Below, one piece after another: positions 17,322 to 26,052 of a DNA stretch of 64,000 bases. The notes under the pieces were generated by a model, which was given only the letters and a program-made list of their open reading frames with translations, did not search any database and was not told the origin of the DNA. Positions within the stretch are counted from its first letter, which is position 1. Each line of letters begins with the position of its first letter. Position numbers and translations under genes: made by a program. Source of the stretch: Puniceibacterium sp. IMCC21224 (GTDB lineage Bacteria; Pseudomonadota; Alphaproteobacteria; Rhodobacterales; Rhodobacteraceae); assembly GCF_001038505.1 (NCBI RefSeq), contig NZ_LDPY01000001.1:2480001-2544000 (forward strand), in the 5' to 3' direction.

Positions 17322-17891
17322 ATGACTGACGTAAGCTCGGGAAATATCTCGCGGCGCAGCCTTCTTGGCGCGTTCGCAGCAACAGCAATCGCCGCAGCAC
17401 CGACCTATGCCAACGCAGCAGGATTTCTGCGTGGCGGCGGTGACATCCGGCGGGTCAAGATGATCTCTGGACGGACAGGCGAACGCCTCAACATGATATA
17501 TTGGGTCGAGGGCGACTATATCGCCGACGCAATCAAGGAAGTGCACTACTTTATGCGCGACTGGCGGACAGACGGCGTCAAAGCGATTGATCTACGCACA
17601 ATCGACATCATGGCCGCCGCCCACAACATGATGGATGTGAGCGAGCCTTATCTGCTGGTCTCGGGCTACCGCAGCCCGGCCACAAACGCGATGCTACGGT
17701 CGCGATCCTCGGGTGTGGCGAAGAATTCGCTCCACCTCAAAGGTCAGGCGGCTGACCTGCGGCTCTCATCGCGGTCGGTCAACCAGATGGCCAAGGCAGC
17801 GTCGGCGTGCCGCGCGGGCGGTGTCGGGCGGTATTCCGGTTCGAACTTTGTGCATATGGATTGCGGGCCGGTTCGCAGCTGGGGCCGGTAG
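17322..17891 (+). CDS. DUF882 / YcbK-type M15 peptidase, Tat-exported
   Basis: A 189-residue periplasmic protein with a twin-arginine-like signal (SRRSLLGAFAATAIAAAP). The mature domain carries the M15-type zinc motif: His and Asp in SLHLKGQAADLRL and HxD in FVHMDCG, with the preceding SGYRSPATNAML. Relatives are thought to cleave or trim peptidoglycan; the exact bond cut is unknown. The ATG at 17322 fits the signal peptide, although the frame is open from 17181. Its pairing with a divergent L,D-transpeptidase suggests a shared role in cell-wall remodelling. Confidence 0.88.
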   Translation: MTDVSSGNISRRSLLGAFAATAIAAAPTYANAAGFLRGGGDIRRVKMISGRTGERLNMIYWVEGDYIADAIKEVHYFMRDWRTDGVKAIDLRTIDIMAAAHNMMDVSEPYLLVSGYRSPATNAMLRSRSSGVAKNSLHLKGQAADLRLSSRSVNQMAKAASACRAGGVGRYSGSNFVHMDCGPVRSWGR

Positions 17892-17926
17892 ATACGCATA
17901 TCTACCTCACTTAACGCTACCATCGA

Positions 17927-17949
17927 AAGCACCCCATGGGGTGCTTTTT
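17927..17949. terminator. Palindromic bidirectional terminator
   Basis: The sequence AAGCACCCCATGGGGTGCTT is a perfect 20-bp palindrome flanked by A and T runs, so both transcripts end in a U-tract. It sits between the plus-strand DUF882 gene and the minus-strand tRNA genes and can serve both. Confidence 0.85.
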
Positions 17950-18047
17950 CGTATCCAAGGTTAACAGTGGTACACCCGGCGAATATATCCCCGCAAACGC
18001 TGACATCCTGCAACTACACAGAAATCAAACGGCAATGCATAAGAAAG

Positions 18048-18124
18048 TGGCGCGGTTGACGGGGCTCGAACCCGCGACCCCCGGCGTGACAGGCCGGTAC
18101 TCTAACCAGCTGAGCTACAACCGC
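18048..18124 (-). tRNA. tRNA-Asp (GTC anticodon), copy 1
   Basis: 77 bases including an encoded CCA end. The acceptor stem pairs GCGGTTG with CAACCGC, the discriminator is G, the anticodon loop reads CTGTCAC (GTC, aspartate) and the T-arm contains GGTTCGAGCC. It is nearly identical to the copy 31 bases away; a difference is seen at one position of the D-arm. Confidence 0.96.
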
Positions 18125-18155
18125 GCAATGCGCTTACAGGATGGACGGGCAGTGA

Positions 18156-18232
18156 TGGCGCGGTTGACGGGGCTCGAACCCGCGACCCCCGGCGTGACAG
18201 GCCGGTACTCTAACCAACTGAGCTACAACCGC
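18156..18232 (-). tRNA. tRNA-Asp (GTC anticodon), copy 2
   Basis: 77 bases with encoded CCA and the same acceptor, anticodon (CTGTCAC) and T-arm as copy 1. It reads CAGTTGG in the D-arm where copy 1 has CAGCTGG. The two genes probably form a single minus-strand transcript ending at the palindromic terminator near 17927. Confidence 0.96.
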
Positions 18233-18342
18233 TCACTGCCGCCAAGTCCCCTCAGCGTTCGCGGTGTTTATGACGCCTACCGAACATCGTCAAGCAAGGA
18301 ATTCCCGTTTTTTGACCTTTCCTGCACCGCGGCGCAAAGACG

Positions 18343-19281
18343 TCAGCGTGCTGGCAGCGGAATGAACTCTGCGTCGTCGCCAGGTGGCAGTTGGAACCGG
18401 CCTTGCGCCCAGTCCTCGCGGCGCCATGCCTCTTTGGCCTCTTCGATTCGCTCTTGCGACGAGGCGACAAAGTTCCACCAGATAAAGCGCGGCCCCTCCA
18501 GCGTCTCGCCACCCAGCAACATGAGCCGCGCACCCTGCCAGTCTGCCGTCAGGCTGATCCGATCACCGGGCCGGAACACCAGCATTCTGCCGGCCTCATA
18601 GGTTTCGCCAGCGACCACAATCGCGCCCTCGACCACGTAGACGCCGCGATCTTCGTGATTGTCTGGCAGGGGCAGCGCGGCACCCGGCTGCAGTATCGCG
18701 TCAGCATAGAACATCTCGGATGCGGTCGCGACCGGCGCAGTTTCACCATAGGCATTGCCCAGAATCAGCCGGACCTGTTTGCCCTCTCCCTCGATCAGCG
18801 GCAGCGCATCACGGGCGGCGTGGACAAACTCTGCCGGACGATCTTCGTGATCTTTCGGCAGCGCGACCCAGGTCTGAACCCCAAAGAACGGCATCGCGGT
18901 GGTCTGGGTCGCGTCATCCGTACGCTCGGAATGCGTGATCCCCTGCCCCGCAACCATCCAGTTGACCGCACCGGGTTCGATCCAGGCGTCTGTACCCAGC
19001 GAATCCCGGTGGTGCATCCGCCCGCGATAGAGATAGCTGATCGTCGCCAGACCAATATGCGGATGAGGCCGCACATCCAGCCCGCGTGTGGGCAAAAACT
19101 CGGCCGGTCCCATTTGGTCAAAAAAGATAAAGGGCCCGACCATCTGCCGTTTTGGCGCAGGCAGGGCACGACGCACCTCGAAACCACCCAGGTCGCGGGC
19201 GCGCGGTATAATCAGGGTCTCAATCGTATCCACGTCGTCGCCGGTCGGGCAATGTGGATCAAGTGCAGGATTCCAGCTCAT
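18343..19281 (-). CDS. Pirin family protein
   Basis: Bicupin of 312 residues, predicted cytoplasmic. The N-terminal pirin domain carries the metal ligands: His in VRPHPHIGLAT and His/Glu in GQGITHSERTD. The C-terminal pirin_C domain begins near residue 190 and includes VYVVEGAIVVAGETYEAG. Bacterial pirins are redox-active iron proteins, some with quercetinase activity; the substrate here cannot be assigned. ATG at 19281. The upstream region holds a 16-bp perfect palindrome that may be an operator. Confidence 0.93.
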   Translation of the reverse strand: MSWNPALDPHCPTGDDVDTIETLIIPRARDLGGFEVRRALPAPKRQMVGPFIFFDQMGPAEFLPTRGLDVRPHPHIGLATISYLYRGRMHHRDSLGTDAWIEPGAVNWMVAGQGITHSERTDDATQTTAMPFFGVQTWVALPKDHEDRPAEFVHAARDALPLIEGEGKQVRLILGNAYGETAPVATASEMFYADAILQPGAALPLPDNHEDRGVYVVEGAIVVAGETYEAGRMLVFRPGDRISLTADWQGARLMLLGGETLEGPRFIWWNFVASSQERIEEAKEAWRREDWAQGRFQLPPGDDAEFIPLPAR

Positions 19282-19364
19282 GGTGTATTCCCTTTTCGCT
19301 ATCAGATGCGATCAAGGTACATGGCTTTGATGTCGCTGGTAATTCCACACGAGATGCAACACTA

Positions 19365-19380
19365 CGTGCAAATTTGCACG
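19365..19380. promoter_or_regulatory. 16-bp perfect palindrome upstream of pirin
   Basis: CGTGCAAATTTGCACG is exactly self-complementary and lies 84 bases upstream of the pirin start, in a 266-base non-coding interval. This is the size and symmetry of a dimeric repressor site. No regulator gene is adjacent, so the binding protein is unknown. Confidence 0.55.
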
Positions 19381-19547
19381 GATCAGCCCAGCAGGCAGAA
19401 AACAGTGCATATCCGCAGTGGGTCGTTGGTCAATTTTCGTCAAACAGTTTATCGCGGCGAACCCAAGGCACCCGGCTGCCGCGATCCCCTTTCATCAAAT
19501 GTGGCAGGAGCCTCGCCGCGCAGCAGATAGCCCACTTACAGCCCGGC

Positions 19548-21368
19548 TCAGCCTGCCGCTTCGGCCCGCTCAGCCAGGCTAAGCCAGTCTTCCTCGGCCT
19601 TGGCCAAGGCGCTCTGCCGCGTCACCAATGCCTCGGTCGCCTTGCGGAACTTCACCGGCTCGCGGGTAAACAGCTCGGGTGTGGCCAGCAACTCTTCCAG
19701 CTTGGCAATCTCCGCCTCCAGGCGGGCAATCTCGCCCGGCAGAGCGTCGAGCTTGTGCTGCTCGGTAAAACTCAGTCCTTTTACCGTGGGCGTTGCCGCC
19801 TTGGCTGCACCACCTTTGGCCCGCTTGGACCCTTTCTGTGCTTTGACGTCACTGAAATCACCGCCGCGTTGCGAGCGGTAGTCGCTCCAGCCGCCAGCAT
19901 AGACCGTACCGCGCCCGTCGCCTTCCAGCGCAACAGTTGTACTCGCCACCCGATCCAAAAAGTCGCGGTCGTGGCTGATCAGCAGCACGGTGCCGTCATA
20001 ATCACCCAGCAAGTCCTGCAACAAATCCAGCGTCTCGACGTCCAGATCGTTGGTCGGTTCGTCCAGCACCAAAAGGTTGCTTTCCCGCGCCATGATCCGG
20101 GCCAGCAGCAGCCGCGCCTTTTCACCGCCCGACAACGACCGCACGGGCGCACGTGCCTGCGCCTCATCAAACAGGAATTCCTTGAGATATCCGACCACAT
20201 GCTTTGGCTGGCCACGCACCAAAATCTGATCCGCCTTGCCCGACACCCGCATCTCGGAATCGCCGGTCATGCTTTCCCACAGACTCATATCAGGATCGAG
20301 CCGCGCCCGGCCCTGATCGAACACAGCCACATCCAGATTGGTACCTAACTTGACCGTGCCACTATCGGGGGCAATCTCTCCTGTCAGCATACGGATCAGT
20401 GTGGTCTTGCCCACGCCGTTCGGGCCGACAAAGGCAACGCGGTCGCCGCGCTGCACCGTTAGCGAAAAATCCTCGAGCACAACGGCATCACCGAACCGTT
20501 TGGAAATCCCCTGCGCGTCGATCACCTTTTTGCCCGACGCCCCGCCGGAACTAAGTCCCATAGCCGCAGTGCCCTGCCGTCGGATCATCGAGCTGCGCTC
20601 GGCCCGCAAATCTTGCAACGCGCGCACGCGGCCCTGATTGCGGGTACGCCGGGCGCTGATACCCTCAACCGCCCACTTGGCCTCGGCCTTGATCTTGCGA
20701 TCCAGCTTGTGACGGTTCTGATCTTCTTCTTCCCAGGTCTTGTCGCGCCAGGCCTCGAAATCGGCAAAGCCCTGCTCTTGCCGCCGCACCGCGCCGCGGT
20801 CGATCCACAGCGTCGCGCGCGTCAGCTCGGTCAGGAAACGGCGGTCGTGGCTGATCAGGACAAAGGCCTTGCGTGTGGTCTTTAGCTCGGATTCGAGCCA
20901 GCCAATCGCCTCGATATCCAGATGGTTCGTCGGCTCGTCCAGAAGCATCAGGTCCGGTTCCTGCGCCATCAGCCGCGCCAGAGCCGCGCGCCGACGCTCC
21001 CCCCCTGACGCTGTCGCCACCAACCGTTCGGGATCGAACTTCAGCCCCTCGCCAGCCCGCTCGACCAGGTACATCTCGCCCGGCTCAAGTCCTTGCGCGG
21101 CATAGTCGCCCAGGGTTTCAAATCCAGCTAGATCCGGTTCCTGCTCCATATACCCGACCGAAATTCCCGGCGACACGGTTCGCAAACCGCTATCTGCCTC
21201 GACCAGTCCCGCCATGACCTTTAGCAGCGTCGATTTGCCCGACCCGTTGCGCCCGACCAGCGCCACCCGGTCACCGGGCTGCACCACAAGCGACAGATCG
21301 GCAAATACCGGATCCCCCCCAAAGGTAAGAGCAATGTCGGAAAGCTGGAAAAGGGGTGTCTGTGCCAT
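19548..21368 (-). CDS. uup: ABC-F family ATPase (Uup type)
   Basis: Soluble, ribosome-associated twin-ATPase of 606 residues without membrane segments. The two nucleotide-binding domains show Walker A GRNGSGKST and GPNGVGKTT, signatures SGGERRRAAL and SGGEKARLLL, and Walker B regions LMLLDEPTNHLD and LLVLDEPTNDLD. The C-terminal coiled coil from about residue 540 (LPGEIARLEAEIAKLEELL) is the Uup-type tail. The frame is open 48 codons further upstream, but ATG 21368 (MAQTPLFQLSDIALTFGG) is the family-typical start. ABC-F proteins modulate translation elongation; Uup is also linked to DNA-junction binding. Confidence 0.93.
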   Translation of the reverse strand: MAQTPLFQLSDIALTFGGDPVFADLSLVVQPGDRVALVGRNGSGKSTLLKVMAGLVEADSGLRTVSPGISVGYMEQEPDLAGFETLGDYAAQGLEPGEMYLVERAGEGLKFDPERLVATASGGERRRAALARLMAQEPDLMLLDEPTNHLDIEAIGWLESELKTTRKAFVLISHDRRFLTELTRATLWIDRGAVRRQEQGFADFEAWRDKTWEEEDQNRHKLDRKIKAEAKWAVEGISARRTRNQGRVRALQDLRAERSSMIRRQGTAAMGLSSGGASGKKVIDAQGISKRFGDAVVLEDFSLTVQRGDRVAFVGPNGVGKTTLIRMLTGEIAPDSGTVKLGTNLDVAVFDQGRARLDPDMSLWESMTGDSEMRVSGKADQILVRGQPKHVVGYLKEFLFDEAQARAPVRSLSGGEKARLLLARIMARESNLLVLDEPTNDLDVETLDLLQDLLGDYDGTVLLISHDRDFLDRVASTTVALEGDGRGTVYAGGWSDYRSQRGGDFSDVKAQKGSKRAKGGAAKAATPTVKGLSFTEQHKLDALPGEIARLEAEIAKLEELLATPELFTREPVKFRKATEALVTRQSALAKAEEDWLSLAERAEAAG

Positions 21369-21660
21369 GCCGCACCCGCTAGGCCCGTCGCCGGACAAGG
21401 TCAAGCGCCCGCACCTTCTTCTCTTGAAAAATACACCGGTAATTGGCGCAAACGAACCCGGCGTTGCAAACAGCAGGCGAAACGCACGTGGGTTTCGAAG
21501 GTTGTGGCGCAATTCCGCGATTCAGACTGTCTTCTCTGTCCGATCATCATCCATCACGGTCGGGCGTACCCGCCATCGCCTGCCACCAGTGGGCAGTTCC
21601 CCAAATAGCATACCAGACGTCGCGCGGCCGGATCAGCCAGGTTTCACCCGGCGCAAAAGG
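21369..21660. other. Intergenic interval, no gene seen
   Basis: 292 bases between the glnE-linked small gene stop and the uup start, both on the minus strand. No convincing coding frame, RNA gene or strong hairpin was found; it presumably holds the uup promoter. Confidence 0.4.
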
Positions 21661-21933
21661 TCATGCTTCGGGGCGCTTGCGACTACGCCATCCGCCGCGA
21701 CGACGCGGGGCCTCGGTCGCGGTCAGTCCTTCGGTCAGGACAAGCGTCATCGGATGCCCGACCTCACCGTGGCGCTGCAGCAACTCAGCAATCAGCGCAG
21801 AGGTCTGCGCATCCACCGGCACGGCCAGCGCCCAGTCAAGAAAGATCGACCGACATTCGCCATAGCTGATTCCCTCGATCCGATAGGCTTCATAGATCAG
21901 CCCCTTGGGATCGACCGTATCACCCTTTCTCAT
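21661..21933 (-). CDS. Conserved-looking small protein coupled to glnE
   Basis: 90 residues, cytoplasmic, no membrane span or signal peptide. Its ATG overlaps the glnE stop as ATGA, so translation is coupled. The sequence contains YEAYRIEGISYGECRSIFLDWAL, and a basic tail rich in Arg (RRRGGWRSRKR) ends the protein. I do not recognise a named domain. The coupling to glutamine synthetase adenylyltransferase is the only functional clue; a role in nitrogen control is conjecture. The frame extends upstream into glnE, but that portion is antisense-like shadow. Confidence 0.75.
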   Translation of the reverse strand: MRKGDTVDPKGLIYEAYRIEGISYGECRSIFLDWALAVPVDAQTSALIAELLQRHGEVGHPMTLVLTEGLTATEAPRRRGGWRSRKRPEA

Positions 21934-24710
21934 GACGTCTCCTCTGCATCCGGCAGAACCGCGTCCAGTATCGCCGCAGCGGCGGCAGCGTCCTGTTCCA
22001 GCTGCGACAACAACGCATCGATTCCCGTAACCCCAGCCAGTTTTGTGAGGAAACGACACCCCCCCGCACCAAGCGCTTGAGGTTTCAGCACGCTGTCCGA
22101 AATCAGCCGCGCGCCGATCTGCACGGTCCAGCACAGGGTATGCGTGTGCACCAAATGCGCTGCCTGCGGCGCTGATATCCAACCAAGGTCGCGCGCCGCC
22201 TCTATCCCGGTTGCCACGCTGCGATCAGGCGTCGCACTTACCAATGCGCCGGCCTGGGCAAACAGTTCGATGTCCTGCATCCGCCCGCGCCCCAGCTTGG
22301 GGTCCCAGGGATCGCTAGCCCTCTTGGCCGCCGCAATTCTTGCGCGCATCTGTGCCACGTCGCGCAGCACCTCATGATCGTCGCGCGGCACGATCAACAA
22401 GGTGTTGCGAAATGCCTCGACATCCTGCGCCAACGCCACGGGACCGGCAACAACCCGCGCCCGCGTCAGCGCCAGATGCTCCCAAGTCCAGGCGTCATTC
22501 TTTTGATAAGTGCGAAAGGCATCCAGACTGGTTGCCACCGGACCTTGATTGCCTGACGGGCGCAGACGCATGTCCAGCTCATACAGCCGCCCCTCGGCCA
22601 TCGGCGCGGTCAGACCAGTGATCAATGCCTGTGTCAGTCGCGCATAATAGGTTCGGGACGGCAGCGGGCGACGCCCATCAGACGTCTCGACCCCATCCGG
22701 ATCATAGATCACGATCACATCAAGGTCCGAACGCGCATGTAACCGCCCGGCACCCAGCGACCCCATGCCCAGCACAACGGCACCCCGCCCCGGCGCCGGG
22801 CCGTGCTTTTTGGCAAACTCTGCCTGCACCACCGGCCATAGCCCCGCCAGCGAAGCCTGCGCCAGATCAGCATAGCGCATCCCCGTCTCGGCCGCGTCGG
22901 CCAGCCCGCGCAACAGATGCACCCCGATGCGAAAATGCCATTCCTTGCCCCAGCGCCGCGCCGCATCCAGCTTGCGTTCATAATCGGCCTCGCGTGCCAG
23001 TACGTCGCCCAGTTCAGCAGTCAGTGCCACACCGCCCGGCCAATCGGCAAAGAAATCGCCGCCGATCACCGCATCGAGTACACCCGCATTGCGCGACAGA
23101 TGCCGCGCCAGATCGGCGGATATGCCCGTGATGTCCACCAGCAGGTCAATGAGCTGCGGATTGGCCTCGAACAGCGAAAACACCTGAACGCCGGCCGGCA
23201 ACCCTTCGAGAAAGCCGTCGAACGCCAGCAGCGCTTCATCGGGTTTGGCGGCCTGTCCCAGCCGCGACAGGATCTCGGGGCGCAGCCGGTTGAAAATCTC
23301 AACCGCGCGCCCGGATCGCAGTGCCGGATAGTTTGGCCAGCGCGACGTGATCGCGTTTTCATTGTCACTTTCCGCCGCTGGTTCACAGGCGTCGGGGGCA
23401 AAGAACCCCTCAGTCAGCTGATGCACTTCGGTCAGCCGGTCGCGCAAATCGCGCGTCATCGTGGTCGTGTCCAGCCCCATCAGGCTGGCGAGCCTGTCCA
23501 GCCCGTCGTCCGATCCGGGCATGTCGTGGGTCTGCGCGTCGTTGATCATCTGGACCCGGTGTTCGACCTCGCGCAGGTGACGGTAATGCCGCGCCAGCGT
23601 CTCAGCCACCTCGGGCGGAAACCAGCCTTTGGACGCCAGCACACGCAACCCCGGCACGGTTCCGCGCACCCGCAGATCCGGATCGCGCCCGCCGGCGATC
23701 AACTGCCGTGTCTGGGTGAAAAACTCGATCTCGCGGATACCGCCGCGCCCGAGTTTGAGGTTGTGCCCCGGCACCGTGATCGGCCCGCCCAGCCCCTTGT
23801 GTTTGCGAATTCGCAAGCGGATATCGTGCGCATCCTGAATTGCCGCAAAATCCAGATGCCGCCGCCAGATAAACGGGCGCAGCGTCTCAAGAAACGTTTG
23901 CCCCGCTGCAATGTCCCCCGCCGCTGGCCGCGCTTTGATATAGGCGGCGCGTTCCCAGGTGCGGCCCAAACTTTCGTAATACCGCTCGGCCGCGTCCATC
24001 GCCATGCAGACCGGCGTGACCGATGGATCGGGCCGCAGCCGCAGGTCGGTGCGAAAGACATAGCCGTCGCCGGTCAGATCATTCAGCGTCCCGCTCATCT
24101 TGCGGGTGGCGCGGACAAAGCCCGATCGCGCTTCGTGATACTGCTCCGGGTCGAACCGCGTCTCATCAAACAGGCAGATCAAATCGATATCCGACGAATA
24201 ATTCAGCTCTGCGCCGCCCATTTTGCCCATGGCCAGCACCACCATCCCACAAGCCGTTTCAAGATCCGCCTCGGTCATGCCGGGCAGCTTGCCGCGCTTA
24301 ACCTCAAGCGCCAGCGCCGGACGCAACGCCGCCTCGCAGGCGAGGTCAGCGAAATCGCTGAGAGTGCCGGTGACCTTTTCCAGCGGCCAAACGCCTGCCA
24401 GATCTGCCAGCGCAGTCAACAGCGCCACGCGGCGCTTGGCCTGTCGTAACCCAGGTGCAACCGTGTCGGCCCTGAGCGCGCCGACTTTGGTCATCAGCAC
24501 GCTTAGCGTGCCCTCGGGATCGTCCAGCGCTGACTGAAGCCATTCAGCCTCGCGCGCGATCAAACCCTTGAGATAGGGACTGCTGCCACCGGTTCCATTC
24601 AGCAATTCAGCCACCGCCCCACGGGCCCAGGGCACCGCTTCCAGGGCGTCACGCCCGGCATCGGGTAAATATGGTCGCGGGCAGCGCGTCATGCGAGAAA
24701 CAAAATCCAT
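21930..24710 (-). CDS. glnE: Bifunctional glutamine synthetase adenylyltransferase/adenylyl-removing enzyme
   Basis: Controls glutamine synthetase by attaching or removing AMP in response to PII status; cytoplasmic, 926 residues. It has two nucleotidyltransferase domains: the N-terminal adenylyl-removing one with MGKMGGAELNYSSDIDLIC (about residue 170) and the C-terminal adenylyl-transferring one with GMGSLGAGRLHARSDLDVIV. Each carries the GG/GS-x-D-x-D metal site. The length is at the normal size of the family. ATG at 24710. Divergent from the YbaK-like gene. Confidence 0.95.
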   Translation of the reverse strand: MDFVSRMTRCPRPYLPDAGRDALEAVPWARGAVAELLNGTGGSSPYLKGLIAREAEWLQSALDDPEGTLSVLMTKVGALRADTVAPGLRQAKRRVALLTALADLAGVWPLEKVTGTLSDFADLACEAALRPALALEVKRGKLPGMTEADLETACGMVVLAMGKMGGAELNYSSDIDLICLFDETRFDPEQYHEARSGFVRATRKMSGTLNDLTGDGYVFRTDLRLRPDPSVTPVCMAMDAAERYYESLGRTWERAAYIKARPAAGDIAAGQTFLETLRPFIWRRHLDFAAIQDAHDIRLRIRKHKGLGGPITVPGHNLKLGRGGIREIEFFTQTRQLIAGGRDPDLRVRGTVPGLRVLASKGWFPPEVAETLARHYRHLREVEHRVQMINDAQTHDMPGSDDGLDRLASLMGLDTTTMTRDLRDRLTEVHQLTEGFFAPDACEPAAESDNENAITSRWPNYPALRSGRAVEIFNRLRPEILSRLGQAAKPDEALLAFDGFLEGLPAGVQVFSLFEANPQLIDLLVDITGISADLARHLSRNAGVLDAVIGGDFFADWPGGVALTAELGDVLAREADYERKLDAARRWGKEWHFRIGVHLLRGLADAAETGMRYADLAQASLAGLWPVVQAEFAKKHGPAPGRGAVVLGMGSLGAGRLHARSDLDVIVIYDPDGVETSDGRRPLPSRTYYARLTQALITGLTAPMAEGRLYELDMRLRPSGNQGPVATSLDAFRTYQKNDAWTWEHLALTRARVVAGPVALAQDVEAFRNTLLIVPRDDHEVLRDVAQMRARIAAAKRASDPWDPKLGRGRMQDIELFAQAGALVSATPDRSVATGIEAARDLGWISAPQAAHLVHTHTLCWTVQIGARLISDSVLKPQALGAGGCRFLTKLAGVTGIDALLSQLEQDAAAAAAILDAVLPDAEETS

Positions 24711-24883
24711 ACGCGTAAATGCCCATGCCTATGCGTCACATGCAATGGTCTGCGTGGTGCCGAACGGTCACAGTCGTTGCCGCGCAAACAATTTTTTCGG
24801 TTTTGGATCGCCCGCGTGTTTTACAAACCCGACATCGCGCCGCTAGGCTTAGCGAAATTCACGCGGAATTTACGGAGCGGTAT

Positions 24884-25372
24884 GTGAGTAAGAGTCTGAA
24901 ACGTGTCCGTGCAGCGCTTGCCGATGCCGGGATCGAACCCGAGGTTGTCGAGGCGGGACAGGCCAGGACCGCTGCCGAGGCAGCCGCGGCTGTGGGCTGC
25001 GCGCTCGACCAGATTGCCAAGTCGATCATCTTTCGTGGCGAGACGTCGCAGACCGCACTGCTATTCCTGACGGCTGGTGGAAATCAGGTAGACGCGGCGC
25101 GTGCCTCTGCTCTTGCGGGTGAACCGCTGGGCAAGGCGGATGCCGCGCTGATCCGGTGTCAGACCGGCTTTGCCATTGGCGGGGTCGCGCCCCTGGGGCA
25201 TCTCAATCCGATCCGCGCCTGGCTTGACCCCCGCCTGCTGGAGTTCGAAACAGTCTGGGCGGCGGCAGGCACGCCCCGGCATGTGTTTGCACTGCGCTCG
25301 ACGCTTTTACAGCCCCTAACCGGAGCCGAAATAGCGGATTTCACTAAAACCCCACCGCCCCAACACCAGTAA
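24884..25372 (+). CDS. YbaK/EbsC (prolyl-tRNA editing domain) family protein
   Basis: A 162-residue stand-alone editing-domain protein. Relatives hydrolyse mischarged aminoacyl-tRNAs such as Cys-tRNA(Pro). Diagnostic segments are CALDQIAKSIIFRGET with the conserved Lys, and TGFAIGGVAPLGHLNPIRAW. The start is GTG 24884: GGAG lies six bases upstream and the product begins SKSLKRVRAAL. The frame is open upstream but lacks support. It belongs to the broader YbaK superfamily; the exact tRNA specificity is not visible. Confidence 0.88.
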   Translation: MSKSLKRVRAALADAGIEPEVVEAGQARTAAEAAAAVGCALDQIAKSIIFRGETSQTALLFLTAGGNQVDAARASALAGEPLGKADAALIRCQTGFAIGGVAPLGHLNPIRAWLDPRLLEFETVWAAAGTPRHVFALRSTLLQPLTGAEIADFTKTPPPQHQ

Positions 25373-25425
25373 CAATTTGAATTAAAAAGAAAGTTTCGTA
25401 AATGTAAAAAACATTCACATCAACC

Positions 25426-25480
25426 CTTGAAGGTTTTGGCCAGAACCCCGATCTATTCAATGTGAACGGCATTCACATTG
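25426..25480 (+). promoter_or_regulatory. Candidate sigma-32-like promoter and operator ahead of the DUF2852 gene
   Basis: CTTGAA at 25426-25431 is followed after 14 bases by CCCCGAT at 25446-25452, resembling the heat-shock consensus CTTGAA...CCCCAT-T. Immediately downstream, CAATGTGAA at 25458-25466 is matched by the reverse complement TTCACATTG at 25472-25480 with a five-base spacer. The half-site ATTCACAT also occurs near 25412. Together this looks like a promoter with an operator at the transcription start; both parts are predictions. Confidence 0.4.
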
Positions 25481-25503
25481 CAACGCAAACATCGGAGACC
25501 ACA

Positions 25504-25947
25504 ATGACTTCAACCTATACGAACGCAACGCTTCCTGCCGATGCCGGTTGGTTTTCGCGATGCGAGAGCTGGCTGGACAGCAAGGGCAAAGGCGCATGGG
25601 CCGCCGCAATTATACTCGGCTTTATCTTTTTCTGGCCGGTCGGCCTCGCCCTTCTCTTTTACGTGATCTGGAGCAAACGCATGTTTTCAAAATCCTGCGG
25701 CAAAGGCCGCCACGCGCATCGCCGTCACCACGGCTTTCACGGTATGAAATCCTCGGGCAACAGCGCCTTTGACGCCTACAAGGAAGAAACGCTGCGCCGT
25801 TTGCAGGATGAACAGGAAAACTTTGAGGCATTCCTTGAACGGCTGCGCGCCGCCAAGGACAAGTCCGAGTTCGACCAGTTCATGGAAGACCGCGAAGCCC
25901 GAACACGCGGCAACGACGACGCGGAAGCGCCCAACTTGCCAGCATAA
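25504..25947 (+). CDS. DUF2852 family membrane-associated protein
   Basis: 147 residues. One strong hydrophobic segment at about 30-53 (AAAIILGFIFFWPVGLALLFYVIW) is followed by a Lys/His-rich stretch (GRHAHRRHHGFHG) and an acidic helical C-terminus predicted to be a coiled coil (ETLRRLQDEQENFEAFLERL). This matches alphaproteobacterial DUF2852 proteins, whose function is unknown. ATG 25504 has GGAGACC upstream. Preceded by a possible heat-shock promoter and an inverted repeat. Confidence 0.85.
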   Translation: MTSTYTNATLPADAGWFSRCESWLDSKGKGAWAAAIILGFIFFWPVGLALLFYVIWSKRMFSKSCGKGRHAHRRHHGFHGMKSSGNSAFDAYKEETLRRLQDEQENFEAFLERLRAAKDKSEFDQFMEDREARTRGNDDAEAPNLPA

Positions 25948-26052
25948 ACAGGTTTTCGGCGCGGCCCCAGAACGGGGCCGCGCCGTTCTATTGACGTGTC
26001 ATAATCGCTACCTATTATGCCGACAGCCATACCTACCCCAGACGGAGTGTCT

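Noticed and set aside
17936..18601. Plus-strand frame of 221 codons with a repeated ARLTGLEPATPGVTG peptide
   Set aside because: It translates the antisense of the two tRNA-Asp genes; the peptide repeat is the tRNA repeat.
18974..18983. tRNA T-arm-like sequence GGTTCGATCC
   Set aside because: Lies inside the pirin coding sequence with no matching acceptor stem; a similar match at 55222-55231 lies within the RodZ-like gene.
18391..19530. 379-codon plus-strand frame
   Set aside because: Antisense of the pirin gene extended through the non-coding interval.
22917..24449. 510-codon plus-strand frame
   Set aside because: Antisense of glnE, whose motifs are complete; product has no recognisable domain.
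25461..25477. CRP-type site TGTGA/TCACA
   Set aside because: The gap is seven bases, not six; kept only as a generic inverted repeat.
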